Source: Crocodylus rhombifer
Lineage: Eukaryota; Chordata; Crocodylia; Crocodylidae
Assembly: GCA_038503035.1 (NCBI GenBank)
Contig: JAVSML010038995.1
Location: 61,728 to 125,727, forward strand
DNA: 64,000 nt
Direction of reading: 5' to 3'
The translations under genes were made by a program, and so were the position numbers. How positions within the stretch are numbered: position 1 is the stretch's first letter; each line of letters begins with the position of its first letter. This document shows, one piece after another, positions 22,669-33,634 of the stretch. A model generated the notes under the pieces. The model was given only the letters and a program-made list of their open reading frames with translations, searched no databases and had not been told where the DNA came from.

Positions 22669-24129
22669 AATTAACAGTATGAATTCTAGTTTAAGTTTCA
22701 AGACTACTGTAGCATTTTCCCTTTTCACTGTAAGCTTTCTTTTCCTGTTACCTTCTACTGCATTCTCCTTACATGCAGGGTGGGGAGGGGACCCAGCAGA
22801 CTTCATTACAAACACCTACGAAGCATTGAAGGTTACTTTTGCCAGTGAGTTTAACCTATCTAACTGTTGGATATGTTCCCAAATCCCTTATCACGCTGCA
22901 GGACTCCCATGGCGAGCCATTCCTAGTAACTGGTCAGATATCTGTCAGGAAGAAATAGCTATTAATACTACAAAATATCATGACTCTATCTTTAACCCCT
23001 CAGCATACCCCTCCATACCTGGAATCGCTCCTGGACGGCCACACTTAGCTAACAACTGTACCAAAGAGGCTCCTTTCAGTCTCTCTAATTCCTCATGGAA
23101 GCCAGAGTGGAATGACTCCTATATCCCCCAGCCTATCCGCTTACATTCACTTCTCCCTGGGCTGCTTTGTTATGCTCAAAATGAAACCACGAACCATACC
23201 TGGTTCACCGGCAATAGTTCATGCCAATATTATCTCTCTCCTAATCAAAACATATCCATGCCCTTGTATAATAGCTCTGGTCATGACACTGGTGAAAGCT
23301 TGTTTTTCTTTACTCCAGATCAATCCAGTCGAATGCGAGAAGGGCTTAATGGAATGGTGGGAAATGGGGAAACTTTTTGGATTTGTGGTACCTCGGTCTA
23401 CAAATGGCTACCTGATGGCTGGTATGGAAGTTTCTACATAGGGTTTCTTGCCCCTCCCCTTCGAGTTTTAACCCACCTCCCACCTGGCCGCCCAAGACGC
23501 CAAAGATCCCTCTATGCAACTCCACCACCTCTTAGTGAGGGAGACCGATTTGGCATGATCCTTCTCCCAACGTATGGAGTAGGCCGGTTAGTCAAGCTGT
23601 ATCGTCAACTTTCTGCGTTTCTTACAAAATTTGCCAGTGACACTTCAGCTATTGAAAAGAGCCTTAACTCCGAGATTTATCAGCTTCATTTATTATCTCT
23701 TCAAAACCGTCAGGCTCTAGATTATGTTTTAGCATCTCGGCGGGGGTATGTGCTCTAATTGGGAATGAATGTTGTACTTATATCCCAGAAAATTCCCAAG
23801 ATATTAACAAACACATTTTGTCAGCTGAACAGGCTTTTGAGCAGTGGAAAAGTCAGGAACATGAACCCACTGTTTTTGATTCTCTCTGGAGCTGGTTGCC
23901 CAACCTCGGAGGCCTAGGAACGGGCATCCTTCACTTCCTGGTCACCGGTGTTGTGTTGTGTTTAATTACCCTCCTCTTATTTGCGTGCTGTAATGCCCTC
24001 CTGCGCAAAGTCTGTGCATCCCCCTCCCCGAGCGCCTCACTATACCCCTGCATTGAAGATCCCAATCCTCAAACACTCAATCACTTTTTATCTTCAGAAT
24101 ATGAGAAAACTCAGCCAAAACTTTGTTGA
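22661..24129 (+). pseudogene. env: Retroviral envelope glycoprotein (SU-TM), one frameshift
   Basis: It starts at ATG 22661, overlapping the end of pol by 8 bases in another frame, as in gammaretroviruses. The SU part has a hydrophobic signal segment at about residues 15-37, a CWIC motif (22865-22876; the CXXC type that can link SU to TM), about eleven N-x-S/T sites and a basic cleavage motif RPRRQR (23489-23506). The TM part has an LQNRQALD segment resembling the conserved region of gamma-type envelopes, then a CX6CC motif (23749-23775), a membrane segment at about 23920-24000 and a short tail ending TGA 24127-24129. The frame changes once, in the G-run at about 23738-23748, giving an early TAA at 23756. 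No other stop is seen. This is the best-preserved gene of the provirus. A sequencing error in the G-run is a real alternative. Confidence 0.93.
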
Positions 24130-24137
24130 GTATTCTC

Positions 24138-24148
24138 AAAGGGGGGAG
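24138..24148 (+). other. Polypurine tract
   Basis: AAAGGGGGGAG directly before the 3' LTR, the primer site for plus-strand synthesis in retroviruses. It is intact. Confidence 0.9.
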
Positions 24149-24149
24149 T

Positions 24150-24592
24150 TGTTGGTGTCACTGGGCATAACCCTAGGTAACTCAGAGGGATGGAAGACCA
24201 CGAGTGTCGATGAAGTCCTTCTGCTCAGGGCTCAGACGAGCCAGGACTGCCCCTTGCCCACCCTTTGTAAACCTTTCTCTGGCGCCTGTAATCTGTCCTT
24301 CTGGAAAACAGGCGAGCTAAAACTGTTATCTGTGGAATGCAAGGGCACCGCTTGGAGAGAGAAGGGAGGAGGGAAAGGGGAGGAAGAGGGGGTCCAACTA
24401 GTGGAAAACTGACCAAGGTATAAAAATTACATGGTTGCAGGGCTAAGTGCACAGGATTTGAGACTATACAGTCTCCCTGCGCCTTTTACTTGAGCTCAAA
24501 TAAATTCTCCCCCCAGTGTGTTTATTTGGCGCGACGCACACCAGGCAACGAAGCCAATTGTTGCCTCCCTCGGGCACCTTGTGCCAGCAACA
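24150..24592 (+). repeat. 3' LTR of the provirus
   Basis: 443 bp, with the same ends as the 5' LTR, TATA box at 24419-24426 and AATAAA at 24499-24504. It differs from the 5' copy by about 16 substitutions and lacks 22 bases in three indels. It is followed by the TGCC target duplication (24593-24596). Confidence 0.95.
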
Positions 24593-24596
24593 TGCC

Positions 24597-27500
24597 CATA
24601 CATACATAGATATAAACATTAACTCATAAGCTGTTACCTACTTTATATTTTGTTAGCTAAAAAGGCCTGTTATGGAAGGTCTCTGGGTGCCTACGGAAAG
24701 CCAAGGGGTAGAACTTTCACTTGCAATAAACTGAAGAATGTAATTTATTAGAGGACGACAAATATACCCAAAAGCAAGAGCAATTTGAATGAAAATGTAA
24801 AGGGAATAAAGGGCAGTCAGTTGGTCTGTGGTTATGCAGATCATTAATAGGAGCTACCAACAATTCCAGAGAAGGCAATATATTTCTCATCTGTCCTTTC
24901 CTGGAGAAAAAGAAAGCTTTGAAAGCTTTGAAAAATTAAGCAAAACAATTCTCTGGAAAGCTAAAACACAATGACATATGGGCAGCATAATTGTAGAGAT
25001 ATGAGTCCCTATTAATAGCCAAGTGACATATTTGGTTAATTTCAGTAGTGGGATTCTTAAAAGACCACCACATGCTTGTCTAGAATGAAATTTATGGCTG
25101 CATAAGGGATGGCACATAAACATGCCCACCTGTTTGAGGCTTGGTCTAGAGACTACTAAATATTATTGGCATATCTATGTCAGTAGGATCACACCCTCTA
25201 GCGTAAGTAACTAGGCCAGCAGGCTCCAACAGTCTGGACATAGCAATGACAAAAGGAGGAAGCTTCCTACCAAATAAGCCTCTATTGTTTGGGGAAATGG
25301 TACAGCTACATCATCAGAAAAATCCTTCTGCTGCCATACTGCATGTGTTCAGTGCTGCCACAGCTATGTCTGTACAGCTATGGCAGAGTTGTAATAGTGA
25401 TGCTGTAGCTGTTGGTCCAAGGAATAGCTGAGAAGCAAGATTTGTTTGGAGTATCCTCTATTGGACCAATTTATAGTTGGAAGAAATGTTAGACTGTTGT
25501 TCAGGCATAAAAAGCCTTCCCATCAGTCTGCAGAAGAAGCTGACACAGCCTAAATACCAGCTTGAACTGGTATTTTGTACCTCAGACTAGTCTAATATGT
25601 CTTTCAACTGTAAAATCAGTCCAGTAGCAGATATTGTTAAGCAAATCTTGTTTCTGAGGACCCTGATAGTTGTTAAAATAAAGGCATCAGGTTCCTGAGA
25701 TGTGGAGAGAGGATGGTTGTTCAAACACACCCCTATGTTTAGTACTGTAATGTTTGTTCTTCCAAGGAATGGCTATATTACAAGATAAACTGCACAAATG
25801 GCAACAGAAGGGGGTAATGTTTAATCCTGATTCCACTCAGTACAACTACCTGGCCCTTGACCCACTCCATGCTTGCTACATTCAGCAAACCATCATTATT
25901 ATTAAATGTACATTAGTGACTGTAAGAACCTGCAAGTTTCTCCAGGCTGTAACACAAGTTGTAGTGGGTTTGATTTGGAGAGTGATGCCAAGAAGCTCCA
26001 TGTGCTTTGAGAATTTCATAACAGCTCTGAGCATGCACATGTATCACATGGTTGCAAGCAGTAGCACCAAGCACACAGCACTTCTAATAATGGTCCAAGT
26101 TCTTGCAATCCAAATGGAGTCCCTTTAGTATTGCACAAATCTCTGTGCATGAAACAGTGAGTCCTTGGCTAAAACACAGATACATAGATTGGATTATGAC
26201 AACTCCCCCTGTAAAGCCAAATTAGACATTTGAAAGGAAAGAAAGAATAGTTGCTGCCAGTGAAACTACTGAAGAAAGTCACATTTGCTCAGTTTCAGCA
26301 TAAATCCAGTTTACTGAAGCCTATGCAATCTTTTTCACAGAGACTGTTCTGGACCTCTATGGTAGAGCTGTGGCCCAAGACATCTTGAGAATGACATTTC
26401 CACTCTGGCATAGGCAGTATTAGCAATTTCATCATACAGCACTGCCAGATTTAACCAGATGTAACGGAACCAGAAAGATACTGTCATTAAGGGAATGTAA
26501 TAGGTGCATTTCTGTAAAAGAAGAGAATGTGCAAACTGGGAGAAAATATTTTAGGTTTGACCAAATTCTGCACTAGGTGAAACTATAACAGGTTAGTCAC
26601 CTAAATCTTTAAAAGATCATGAAAGATGAACTGGAAATGTCAGAAACATTTCCCTGTGTTTGTATTAACATGTGGTCGTACAAAATGCAAATAATTCCTT
26701 CAGTATACAACACAGAGAAAAACACTTATGGGACCCTCCCCTCCCTGGTGATAAGTGGAAGTAGATTTTCAGTGCACTCGAGGGGATTTAGCTAAAGGAT
26801 TCTCAAACTCCATGTTGGTGTTAGTGTATTAGATGTGAGGTGAGAAACTGTATGTGCAGTGGTGTGTGCTAGAGCTCCCTTGAATAGGAGGAACTCTGAA
26901 AGAATGTAGCAATTGCCTTTTTGGGTTCCTTTTGTTTTAGGTAGATTGACCAATCAAGAGCATGGGAAGAGTTCACCATTGTGAAGTGTTATCTCCTCTC
27001 CCACAGAAAGTGGCACAGAGTTCATACAACATTTCTTTGTCAGAACTTTGACAAAAATCTCAGGTGACTACAATGGGCGAGAAGCAGGATTTGTTTTGTA
27101 ATATTTTTATTAGACCAAAAGCATTGCTACTATGATGGACAAAGTTATCTGATAGTCATTGTTCAGTTTTTGGTGCTGTTCATACCCTGCTTTGAACCCA
27201 AGCCTAATTATTCATGAAACAAACAAAAATGATTAAAATATATACTTAACATCTAGATTAATTACAGTTCTGATTATGTGACAACAGAATTACTGCTAAT
27301 TTGCTATGAAAGAGTCATGTAATGGATTTTTTTCTGAATGATAGGAATTTGTGAATATGTTCAGAACAGAACATGTTTCTGAGGGATTCTCACTAGAATT
27401 TCTGTGATGTGGGACATTCAGAAATGTTATTTTTTTCATTCCAGTTCAGAGTAAAAAAGCCAAAATCTAGACATTTTTCAAAGAAAAACAATTATGAAGC

Positions 27501-27824
27501 TTTAAATTTACATCCATCATAATATTTCCTTTAGATAATGTTGAATTTTCTGCATCCCATAATATCAAGACATGACACTGGGAATAATAATATTGAACTA
27601 GAAAATATATTATATAATACTAAATAAAACACAATAGTACTATTCATATTTTAGTATATTATAAAAGTAAATAAAATGAATAAACACAAAATCAATGTGA
27701 ACTATTTGGAAAGGATTTATGTTCTTCAAATATTTTTAATTTTCTGTTTTCTGATTTTTTTTCATTCCAATGTTTTCAAAAATATAAGTTGCAAAAGACA
27801 AGTATTCCTTGGGTAGTATCTTTG
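24597..27824. other. No gene seen; two MITE-like motif copies
   Basis: AT-rich intergenic DNA. Copies of the dispersed motif lie at about 25440-25510 (CTATTGGACCAATTTATAG) and 27085-27165 (TTTTTATTAGACCAAAAGC). Open frames here, for example 25754-26128, show no recognisable product. Confidence 0.5.
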
Positions 27825-28245
27825 GACAGTTTTATGATTAGCAGGACAGTTTGCAAGCAGTTTGCTAGTTAGTTTGCAGGCCAGTTTGCCACCCCTCTCT
27901 TTGGTGGGGAGCCTGAAAGGTAAGATTCTTTTTTTATATGGAATTAGGACTGACTAACCTACATAGTTTTATTTTAGTGGCTAGAACTCGGCAGCTAGAC
28001 CAAGACTTAAACCCCCTGTTTAACTAGAGTCCAGAGTGAAAGGGAGTTTGCTTGGAAACATCTCTCTCACAATCCTTCACTGTAAGCTTGCTAAGAGGAA
28101 AGAGGTTGCAGGGAAAAGGGAATCATTCAGATCAAGCAACAGTAAATGGAGGAGTTTGGAGGAGCTATGGAGGAGTTTGCTAGGGAAGGTCTGCTTGGAA
28201 AGGGAGGAAAGAAGTGAGAGGCAGCAGCTTAGAAGACCCAGAGAC

Positions 28246-29230
28246 ATGGCTGGAGGATGTCACAATCCCAGAGCTACTGCCACTTCCAGCACTTCCTCCG
28301 CTTCCACCTGTGAGGTGTCTGTCCAGGCAGGACCATACACAATAGAGGCCTCCACCCAGCTCCTGGTTTGGTGCTGTGCAGACTGCGGCTTGCATATTCC
28401 TTCCAGTGTCAGCCAGGTGGGGGAGTGCCTGCAATGTGAGTGGTATCTTCTGGTCATGTCCCTCAGAGAGAAGGCAAGAGAGCTACAGGAGGAGGTGGTG
28501 CTAGAAAAGGAAAAGGGCATGAACTATCAGGAAGGTGGAAGCTGGAAGCTGGAAGCTTGTATCTTCTGGCAGCAAGAAGAAGTAATCATCCCCATGTGCA
28601 GTGCTTTGCCTGGAGAACAGATATGGAGCCCTAGCAACAGAGGAGGAGGAGCACATTCCATTGGTGGAAGAGGCCAGGCATTGAATCCCCAAGGTGGGGA
28701 GGACTGAGACCACTGCCACAAAGAGGAAGTGATGGGTGGTGGTGGTTGAAGACTCCCTTCTGCAGGGCACAGAGGGATCCATCTGCCAGCCTAACTTGTT
28801 GTCCCAGAAGATCAGGTGCTTGTCTGGAGCTCGGATCTGAGATGTCACAGAAGGATTACTGAGACTCATCTGACCCTCTGACTACTACCCCATGTTGCTT
28901 ATCCATGTGGGCACCAGTGATACTGCCAGGGATGACCCTGAGCAGATCAAGACAGGGCTCTGGGGGTAACAGTTAAAGGGAAAGGGGCACAGGTGGTGTT
29001 CTCCTTGATCCTTTCTGTCAAGGGGAAGGGCCTGGGGAGACACAGGCACATCCTGCAGAACAATGCATGGTTGTGCAGGTGGTGTTGTCAGCAGGAGTTT
29101 CGCCTCTTCAACCATGGGATGTTGTTTCAAGATGAAGGATTGCTAGGGAGAGATGGAATCTACCTGACAGAGAGAAGAGCATCTTTGCAGACAGGCTCAC
29201 TAACCTGGTGAGGAGGGCTTTAAACTAGGT
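28246..29230 (+). pseudogene. CR1 ORF1 with Cys-rich segment, coiled coil and esterase-like domain
   Basis: The start is placed at ATG 28246 (MAGGCHNP). A Cys motif CADCGLHI......CLQCEW occurs at about 28375-28443, followed by a charged coiled-coil-like stretch (SLREKARELQEEV). After stops near 28706, several frames still read the CR1 ORF1 esterase-like (SGNH hydrolase-type) domain: a VWSSDLRCHR segment near 28816, HVAYPCG near 28896 in place of the usual 'LIHVGTND', and LGRDGIYLTERR near 29140-29175. CR1 ORF1 proteins are thought to bind nucleic acid. The copy is decayed. Confidence 0.7.
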
Positions 29231-30167
29231 TCTTAGGGGGATGGAGAACAAAGCCCTGAGGTAAGTGTGTAAGTGGGGGAGCTGGAGGAAGCGGAAGCAG
29301 GAGGGGGCAGCAGGGGAGGCCTCATTCTTCCTGAGAAAGTAGGGCAATTGGGTAGTCACCTCAGGTGTCTGTACAAAAATGCACAGAGCATGGGAAACTA
29401 ACAGGAAGAATTGCACAATCAAGGAACCATGACATGATTGGAATAACAAGGACTTGCTGGGATAGCTCACATGACTGGCGCACTGTCATGGATGTACACA
29501 AACTGTTCAGGAAGGACAGGCAGGGGAGAAGAGGAGGAAGAGTTGCATTTTGTGTAAAAGATCCATATGATTGCTTAGAGCTCCAGTATGAAATTGGAGA
29601 TAGGCCTGTTGAAACCCTCTGAGTTCTGGTCAGAGGGGAAAGCAACAAGGGTGATGTTATGGAGGGGGTCTTCTATAGACCATCAGACCAGGGGGATGAG
29701 GTAGATGATGCTTCCTTCAGACATCAAGTGGAAGTTTTCATATCACAGGCCCTGGTTCTCATGGGGAACTTCAATCACCCTGATCTCTGCTGGGAGGGCA
29801 ATACAGCCATGCAGGAAGTTTTTGGAGAGTGTTAGAGACAAGTTCCTGGTGCAAGTGTTGGAGGGAATGACTAGGGGCCATGCTTTTCTTAACCTACTGT
29901 TCACAAACAAGGAGGAATTGGTGGGGAATGTAGTCATGGGTGGCAACTTGGACAGCAGCAACTATAAGATGATTGAGTTCAGGATCCTGACAAAAGGAAG
30001 AAAGGAGAGAAGCAGAGTAAAGACCTTGAACTTCAGAAAATCAGACTTTGACTCCCACAGGGAACTGATGGGAAGGATCACCTGGGAGGCCAGGCTGAGG
30101 GGAAAAGGACTCCAGAAGAGCTGGTTGTATTTTAAAGAAACTTTAATGAGGATGCAGGAAAAACCAA

Positions 30168-30808
30168 CATTAACCAGACTTAACGAAAACACAACTTTGC
30201 GTAGTAATAAGACAAACGATGACAGACAAAAGCAATTTGTGTCGGCAACTTATTGGCAGTCCCTCTGATGCCTGATACACAGCAAGCTTCTCTTTCCACA
30301 AAGTTCAGCGAAGTCAGGGGTCCCCAAACAACGCTGTCTGAGGGGTACTGGGAAGGACCCTGGAATGCAGTTCTTGGGCTCCTCGAGGTCCACGGGCCCA
30401 CTAATCCAGGCAACAGATAACTTATCTTTTTCACAGAACTGTATCTTTCTTCTGAATGGTTTCCAGATCTTCCAGCTAATTTATAGCTTCTGAATGGGCA
30501 CTGATAACGTACGACCACTCAGATTCCTTTTACTTCAACTGTCCTTTGAATGACCAATAGCAGTACAAGCCTTGCATTCCTTTGATAAGGTAATTTTAAC
30601 TGTGCCACAGGGACTTACTACTTCTAGGCTTTGCTAAATTTACTAGGCCGTACTTTATACAAGGCCTCACTACATCTTAAACTATAATTAGGATTTTAGC
30701 AACAACTTATAGCTTAATATCTAAACAAATACAGAAAAACACTTGGTCTAATCTTCATAGAGACTTCAGCAAGCACCTTTATCACACAGACATACTTTTC
30801 AGCTGCCA
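30168..30808. other. Foreign segment replacing part of the CR1 polymerase
   Basis: About 640 bp without CR1 similarity sits between CR1 post-endonuclease sequence and palm motif A. Roughly the first part of the reverse transcriptase is missing across it. The left half is LTR-like in composition (GC-richer, with GGGGTCCCCAAACAACG) and the right half is AT-rich. No matching ends or target duplication were found, so this is insertion plus deletion or a recombination product. Confidence 0.45.
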
Positions 30809-31427
30809 CACAGTGGACGTAATATACCTTGATGTTAGCAAGGCTTTTAATACCATCTCCCACAGCTTTCTTGCAAGCAAGCTGAGGAAGTATAGGTTAA
30901 ATGAATAGACTGTAAGATGGATAGAAAGCTGGCTGGATTGTGGGCTCAACAGGTAGTAATCAATGGCTCAATGTCTAGTTGGCAGCTGGTATCAAATGGA
31001 GTGTCCCAGGGGTTGGTCCTGGGGCTGGTTTTGTTCACTGTCTTCATTAACGATCTGGAAGATGGCATAGAGTGCACCCTCAGCAAGTTTGCAGATGAGA
31101 ACAAGCTGGGTGGAGTACTAGATATGCTGGAGGGTAGGGCAAGGAATCAGAGTGACCTAGACAAATTGGAGGATTGGGCCAAAAGGCATCTCATGAGGTT
31201 CAACTGGGACAAGTGCAAGGTCCTGCACTTAGGTTGCAACAGTCCTGTGTACTGCTCAGCCTGGTGACTGACTGTCTAGGCATCAGCTCTGCAGAAAAGG
31301 ACCTGGGTGTTACAGTGAACAATAAGATGGATATGAGTCAGCAGTGTGCCCTTGTTGCCAAGAAGGCTAGTGGCATACTAGGATGCATTAGTAAGAGCAT
31401 TGCCAGCAGATTGAGGGAACTAATTAT

Positions 31428-31757
31428 CAAACTAGTTAGGTGGGACCAGCAGGCACTGGGGGAGTCCCTGTTCCCCCAAGTGCTACCAGGACTGACTAGA
31501 AATAACGCTCACAAGCTGACAGAGGGTAGATTCAGGCTAGATATCAGGAGGCACTACTTCACTGTCAGGGTGGCTAGGATCTGGAATGAACTTCCAAGAG
31601 AGGTGGTGCTGGCTTCTACCCTGGGGGTCTTTAAGAGGAGGCTAGATGAACACCTTGCCAGGGTCGTTTGACCCCAGTACTCTTTCCTGCCATGGCAGGG
31701 GGTCAGACTTAATGATCTTCTCAAGTCCCTTCCGACCCTACCAACTATGAAACTATG
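31428..31757 (+). mobile_element. Second CR1 3' fragment nested in the first
   Basis: The CR1 ORF is interrupted after ...GAACTAATTAT by a different CR1 3' end (NAHKLTEGRFRLDIRR, then WNELPREVV, then [11 protein letters not shown]), finishing with the tail ACCAACTATGAAACTATG. The host CR1 then continues with TCCACTCTATTC. AATTAT is present on both sides (31422-31427 and 31758-31763), consistent with a short target duplication. The tail type is the same as in the fragment at 58019. Confidence 0.8.
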
Positions 31758-32107
31758 AATTATTCCACTCTATTCTGCACTGCTGAGGCCGCATCTGGAG
31801 TTCTGTGTCTAGCTTTGGGCCCCACACTACAGAAAGGATGTGGATAAGTTGGAGAGAGTCCAGTGGATGGCAACAAAAATGTTTCAGTGACTGAGGCACA
31901 TGACTTATGAAGACAGGCTGAGGGAAATGGGTTTATTTAACGTGGAGAACAGAAGATTCAGGGGGGGTTTAATAGAAGCCTTCAACTACCTGAAGGGGGG
32001 TTCCAAAGAGGATGGAGCCAGACTACTCTCAATGGTGACAGATGACAGAATAAGAAGCAATGGTCTTAAGTTGCAGCAAGGGAAGTTTAGGGATATTAGG
32101 AAAGAGA

Positions 32108-32700
32108 TGTTAGAAATATTATTAGAAACGCATAATGAATAGAGTGTTGTTAGAACTACACAGTTTGTATCTTGTACCTGATAAGGAGAAACACCACCAA
32201 GGACATTTCCCTCCTTCTCCTTCAACTTACTATCTCTTTGTTATACTAAATCACTCTCAACCCTCACATTCCTTCAGTTTCCATCTGCTTTTTCTCATGC
32301 AGATTACAAGAGCTATAATTCAACAGTCTCCTTGGAAGAGGGGGAGGGTTTCAACTTTTGATGACCTAGGGACTTTTCTGAGTGTGCGTAATTAGCTAAT
32401 GCATATATGCCTATCCGCCCCGCATACTTAAGTAGTTAATTATAATGCACATGGGACGTATGAAGCGACATGTTTACATATATGTTTGTATGAACCAGAA
32501 ATAAGTTGTAAGAGTTCCTGTTTCTGCACACGTGCCCAGGAGAAGAGGGATAAAAGCCAGCTGAGAGTTTTCCTCGGCGGGCGGAGTGGTCCTTTGTTTC
32601 CACTCCAACCCTATTTGCAAATATACCTTTTGTGTTGCTAATAGTGTGTGTCTGAGAGTTCTTTGCCTCCTGAGAAACAAACCGCAACATTTTTGCAACA
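32108..32700 (+). repeat. Solo LTR, 593 bp, inside the CR1
   Basis: It starts TGTTAGAAATATT and ends TTTTTGCAACA, and is flanked by GAGA on both sides (32104-32107 and 32701-32704). A TATA-like GATAAAAG is at 32549-32556. CR1 sequence resumes directly afterwards (GAGGAAATACTTTTTAACTAGG). The 4-bp duplication and TG...CA ends fit an ERV1 (gammaretrovirus-like) LTR left by recombination between two LTRs. It is a different family from the provirus at 16909. A local repeat of GATAT.AGGAAA around the site makes the exact duplication less certain. Confidence 0.75.
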
Positions 32701-32904
32701 GAGATATGAGGAAATACTTTTTAACTAGGAGGGTGGTGAAGCACTGTGACAGGTTACTTAGGGAGGTGGTGGAATCTCCATCCTTGGAGTTTTTTAAAGC
32801 CCTGGCTAGAATGATCCAGTTGGGGATGGTCCTGGTTTGAGCGGGGGATTGGATTAGATGACCTCCTAAGGTCCCTTAAAGCCCAAATTTTCTATGATTC
32901 TTTT

Positions 32905-33045
32905 ATTGGCCTAACTGCATAGCTGAGATAGAGTTAGACAAGCTTCTGAATGTAAGACATTCTTCATCAAGTCTTTGAAAGCTTGTCTAACTGTATCTCC
33001 ACCATGCAGTTGGTCCAATAAAAGATGTCATGCTAAGAAATCCTT
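32905..33045. mobile_element. Fold-back MITE
   Basis: Two inverted arms of about 40 bp: ATTGGCCTAACTGCATAGC..GTTAGACAAGCTT faces AAGCTTGTCTAAC...GCAGTTGGTCCAAT. The ends carry TTTTATTGG and its inverse CCAATAAAAG, the motif shared with at least seven other places in the window. No coding capacity. Confidence 0.6.
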
Positions 33046-33634
33046 GCTTCTTGCATAATTCATGGACCATTATGGTTACAACATCACTTTAGTACTATCA
33101 AACACACATTGGAAATTCCCCACAGAGTGGAAATGGTAAAAAATACTATCAGTTTCAGACACTTAGAAAGGATTATTTTTTAAAATTTGGTAAGTTGTAA
33201 GCTATATGCCTGGTGGGATGATGTGCTGTCTAGCTCTAGCTGCCTGCTCCCCAGTACCTAACTTTGTAGGCTGGAAGGTTGCATAGCTCTGTGGGTTCCC
33301 TGGAAAGTTTCTATGATGCCATGCTGTCTTGTTCCCTGGGCTGCCAGACTCTCTCTGTTGTCTGCAAACCTCTCTGGCTGCCTGAATGCTTCACTTCCCA
33401 CAGCTGCTCATCCTCTGTTTCATCAAACTTTGACCAGATATATTTTTAATACATTAAAATTCTATTCTTTTTCTGTAGATATATCTGCTTTATGTGTATG
33501 TGGAACCAATCAAAACATGTACACTTTTCACTAGGAGTCTTTTTCTGATAAGCTGTTTAGTGGTTCTGGCAGGAAAATTGTTTTCCTGACAGTGTTAATT
33601 CTGTGATATTTGAGCTGGTTTGAACTTCTGGGCT

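Larger units (their letters stand above)
16909..24592 (+). mobile_element. Complete endogenous gammaretrovirus provirus, disabled
   Basis: A 7.7-kb provirus in forward orientation with two LTRs starting TGTTGGTGTCAC and ending GCAACA, a primer-binding site just inside the 5' LTR, gag, pro-pol and env in order, and a polypurine tract just before the 3' LTR. It is bounded by the 4-bp target duplication TGCC (16905-16908 and 24593-24596), as expected of gammaretroviruses. Gag has a single zinc knuckle and is followed by UAG with pro-pol in the same frame, again gammaretroviral. The LTRs differ at about 16 of 443 aligned positions plus three indels, counted by eye. Gag and pol carry many disabling changes; env carries one. 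It cannot encode a working virus as it stands. Confidence 0.95.
29340..32840 (+). pseudogene. CR1 ORF2 (endonuclease and reverse transcriptase), broken and interrupted
   Basis: The endonuclease domain runs from 29365 to about 29960 (RNHDMIGITRTCWDSSHDW, then LVLMGNFNHPDLCW near 29755). The post-endonuclease region (SDFDSHRELMGRITWEA) ends near 30167. The reverse transcriptase resumes at 30811 with VDVIYLDVSKAF (palm motif A), then GVSQGLVLG and KFADENKLG, where the usual FADD box reads FADE. The C-terminal part continues at 31764-32100 and 32701-32840 around the inserted elements. The N-terminal half of the polymerase is missing. Multiple stops; not functional. Confidence 0.8.
27825..32905 (+). 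mobile_element. Nearly full-length CR1 LINE with nested insertions
   Basis: It begins with the CR1 5' region (repeats of CAGTTTGC at 27843-27890), continues through ORF1 and ORF2, and ends with a CR1 3' tail near 32890 (TTTTCTATGATTC). The reading is broken by a foreign segment (about 30168-30808), a second CR1 (31428-31757) and an LTR (32108-32700). CR1 is normally heavily 5'-truncated, so a copy retaining its 5' untranslated region is uncommon. Both ORFs carry stops and shifts, so it is inactive. Confidence 0.85.

Noticed and set aside
25754..26128. 124-codon open frame
   Set aside because: No recognisable motif, no splice or poly(A) context, unremarkable composition.
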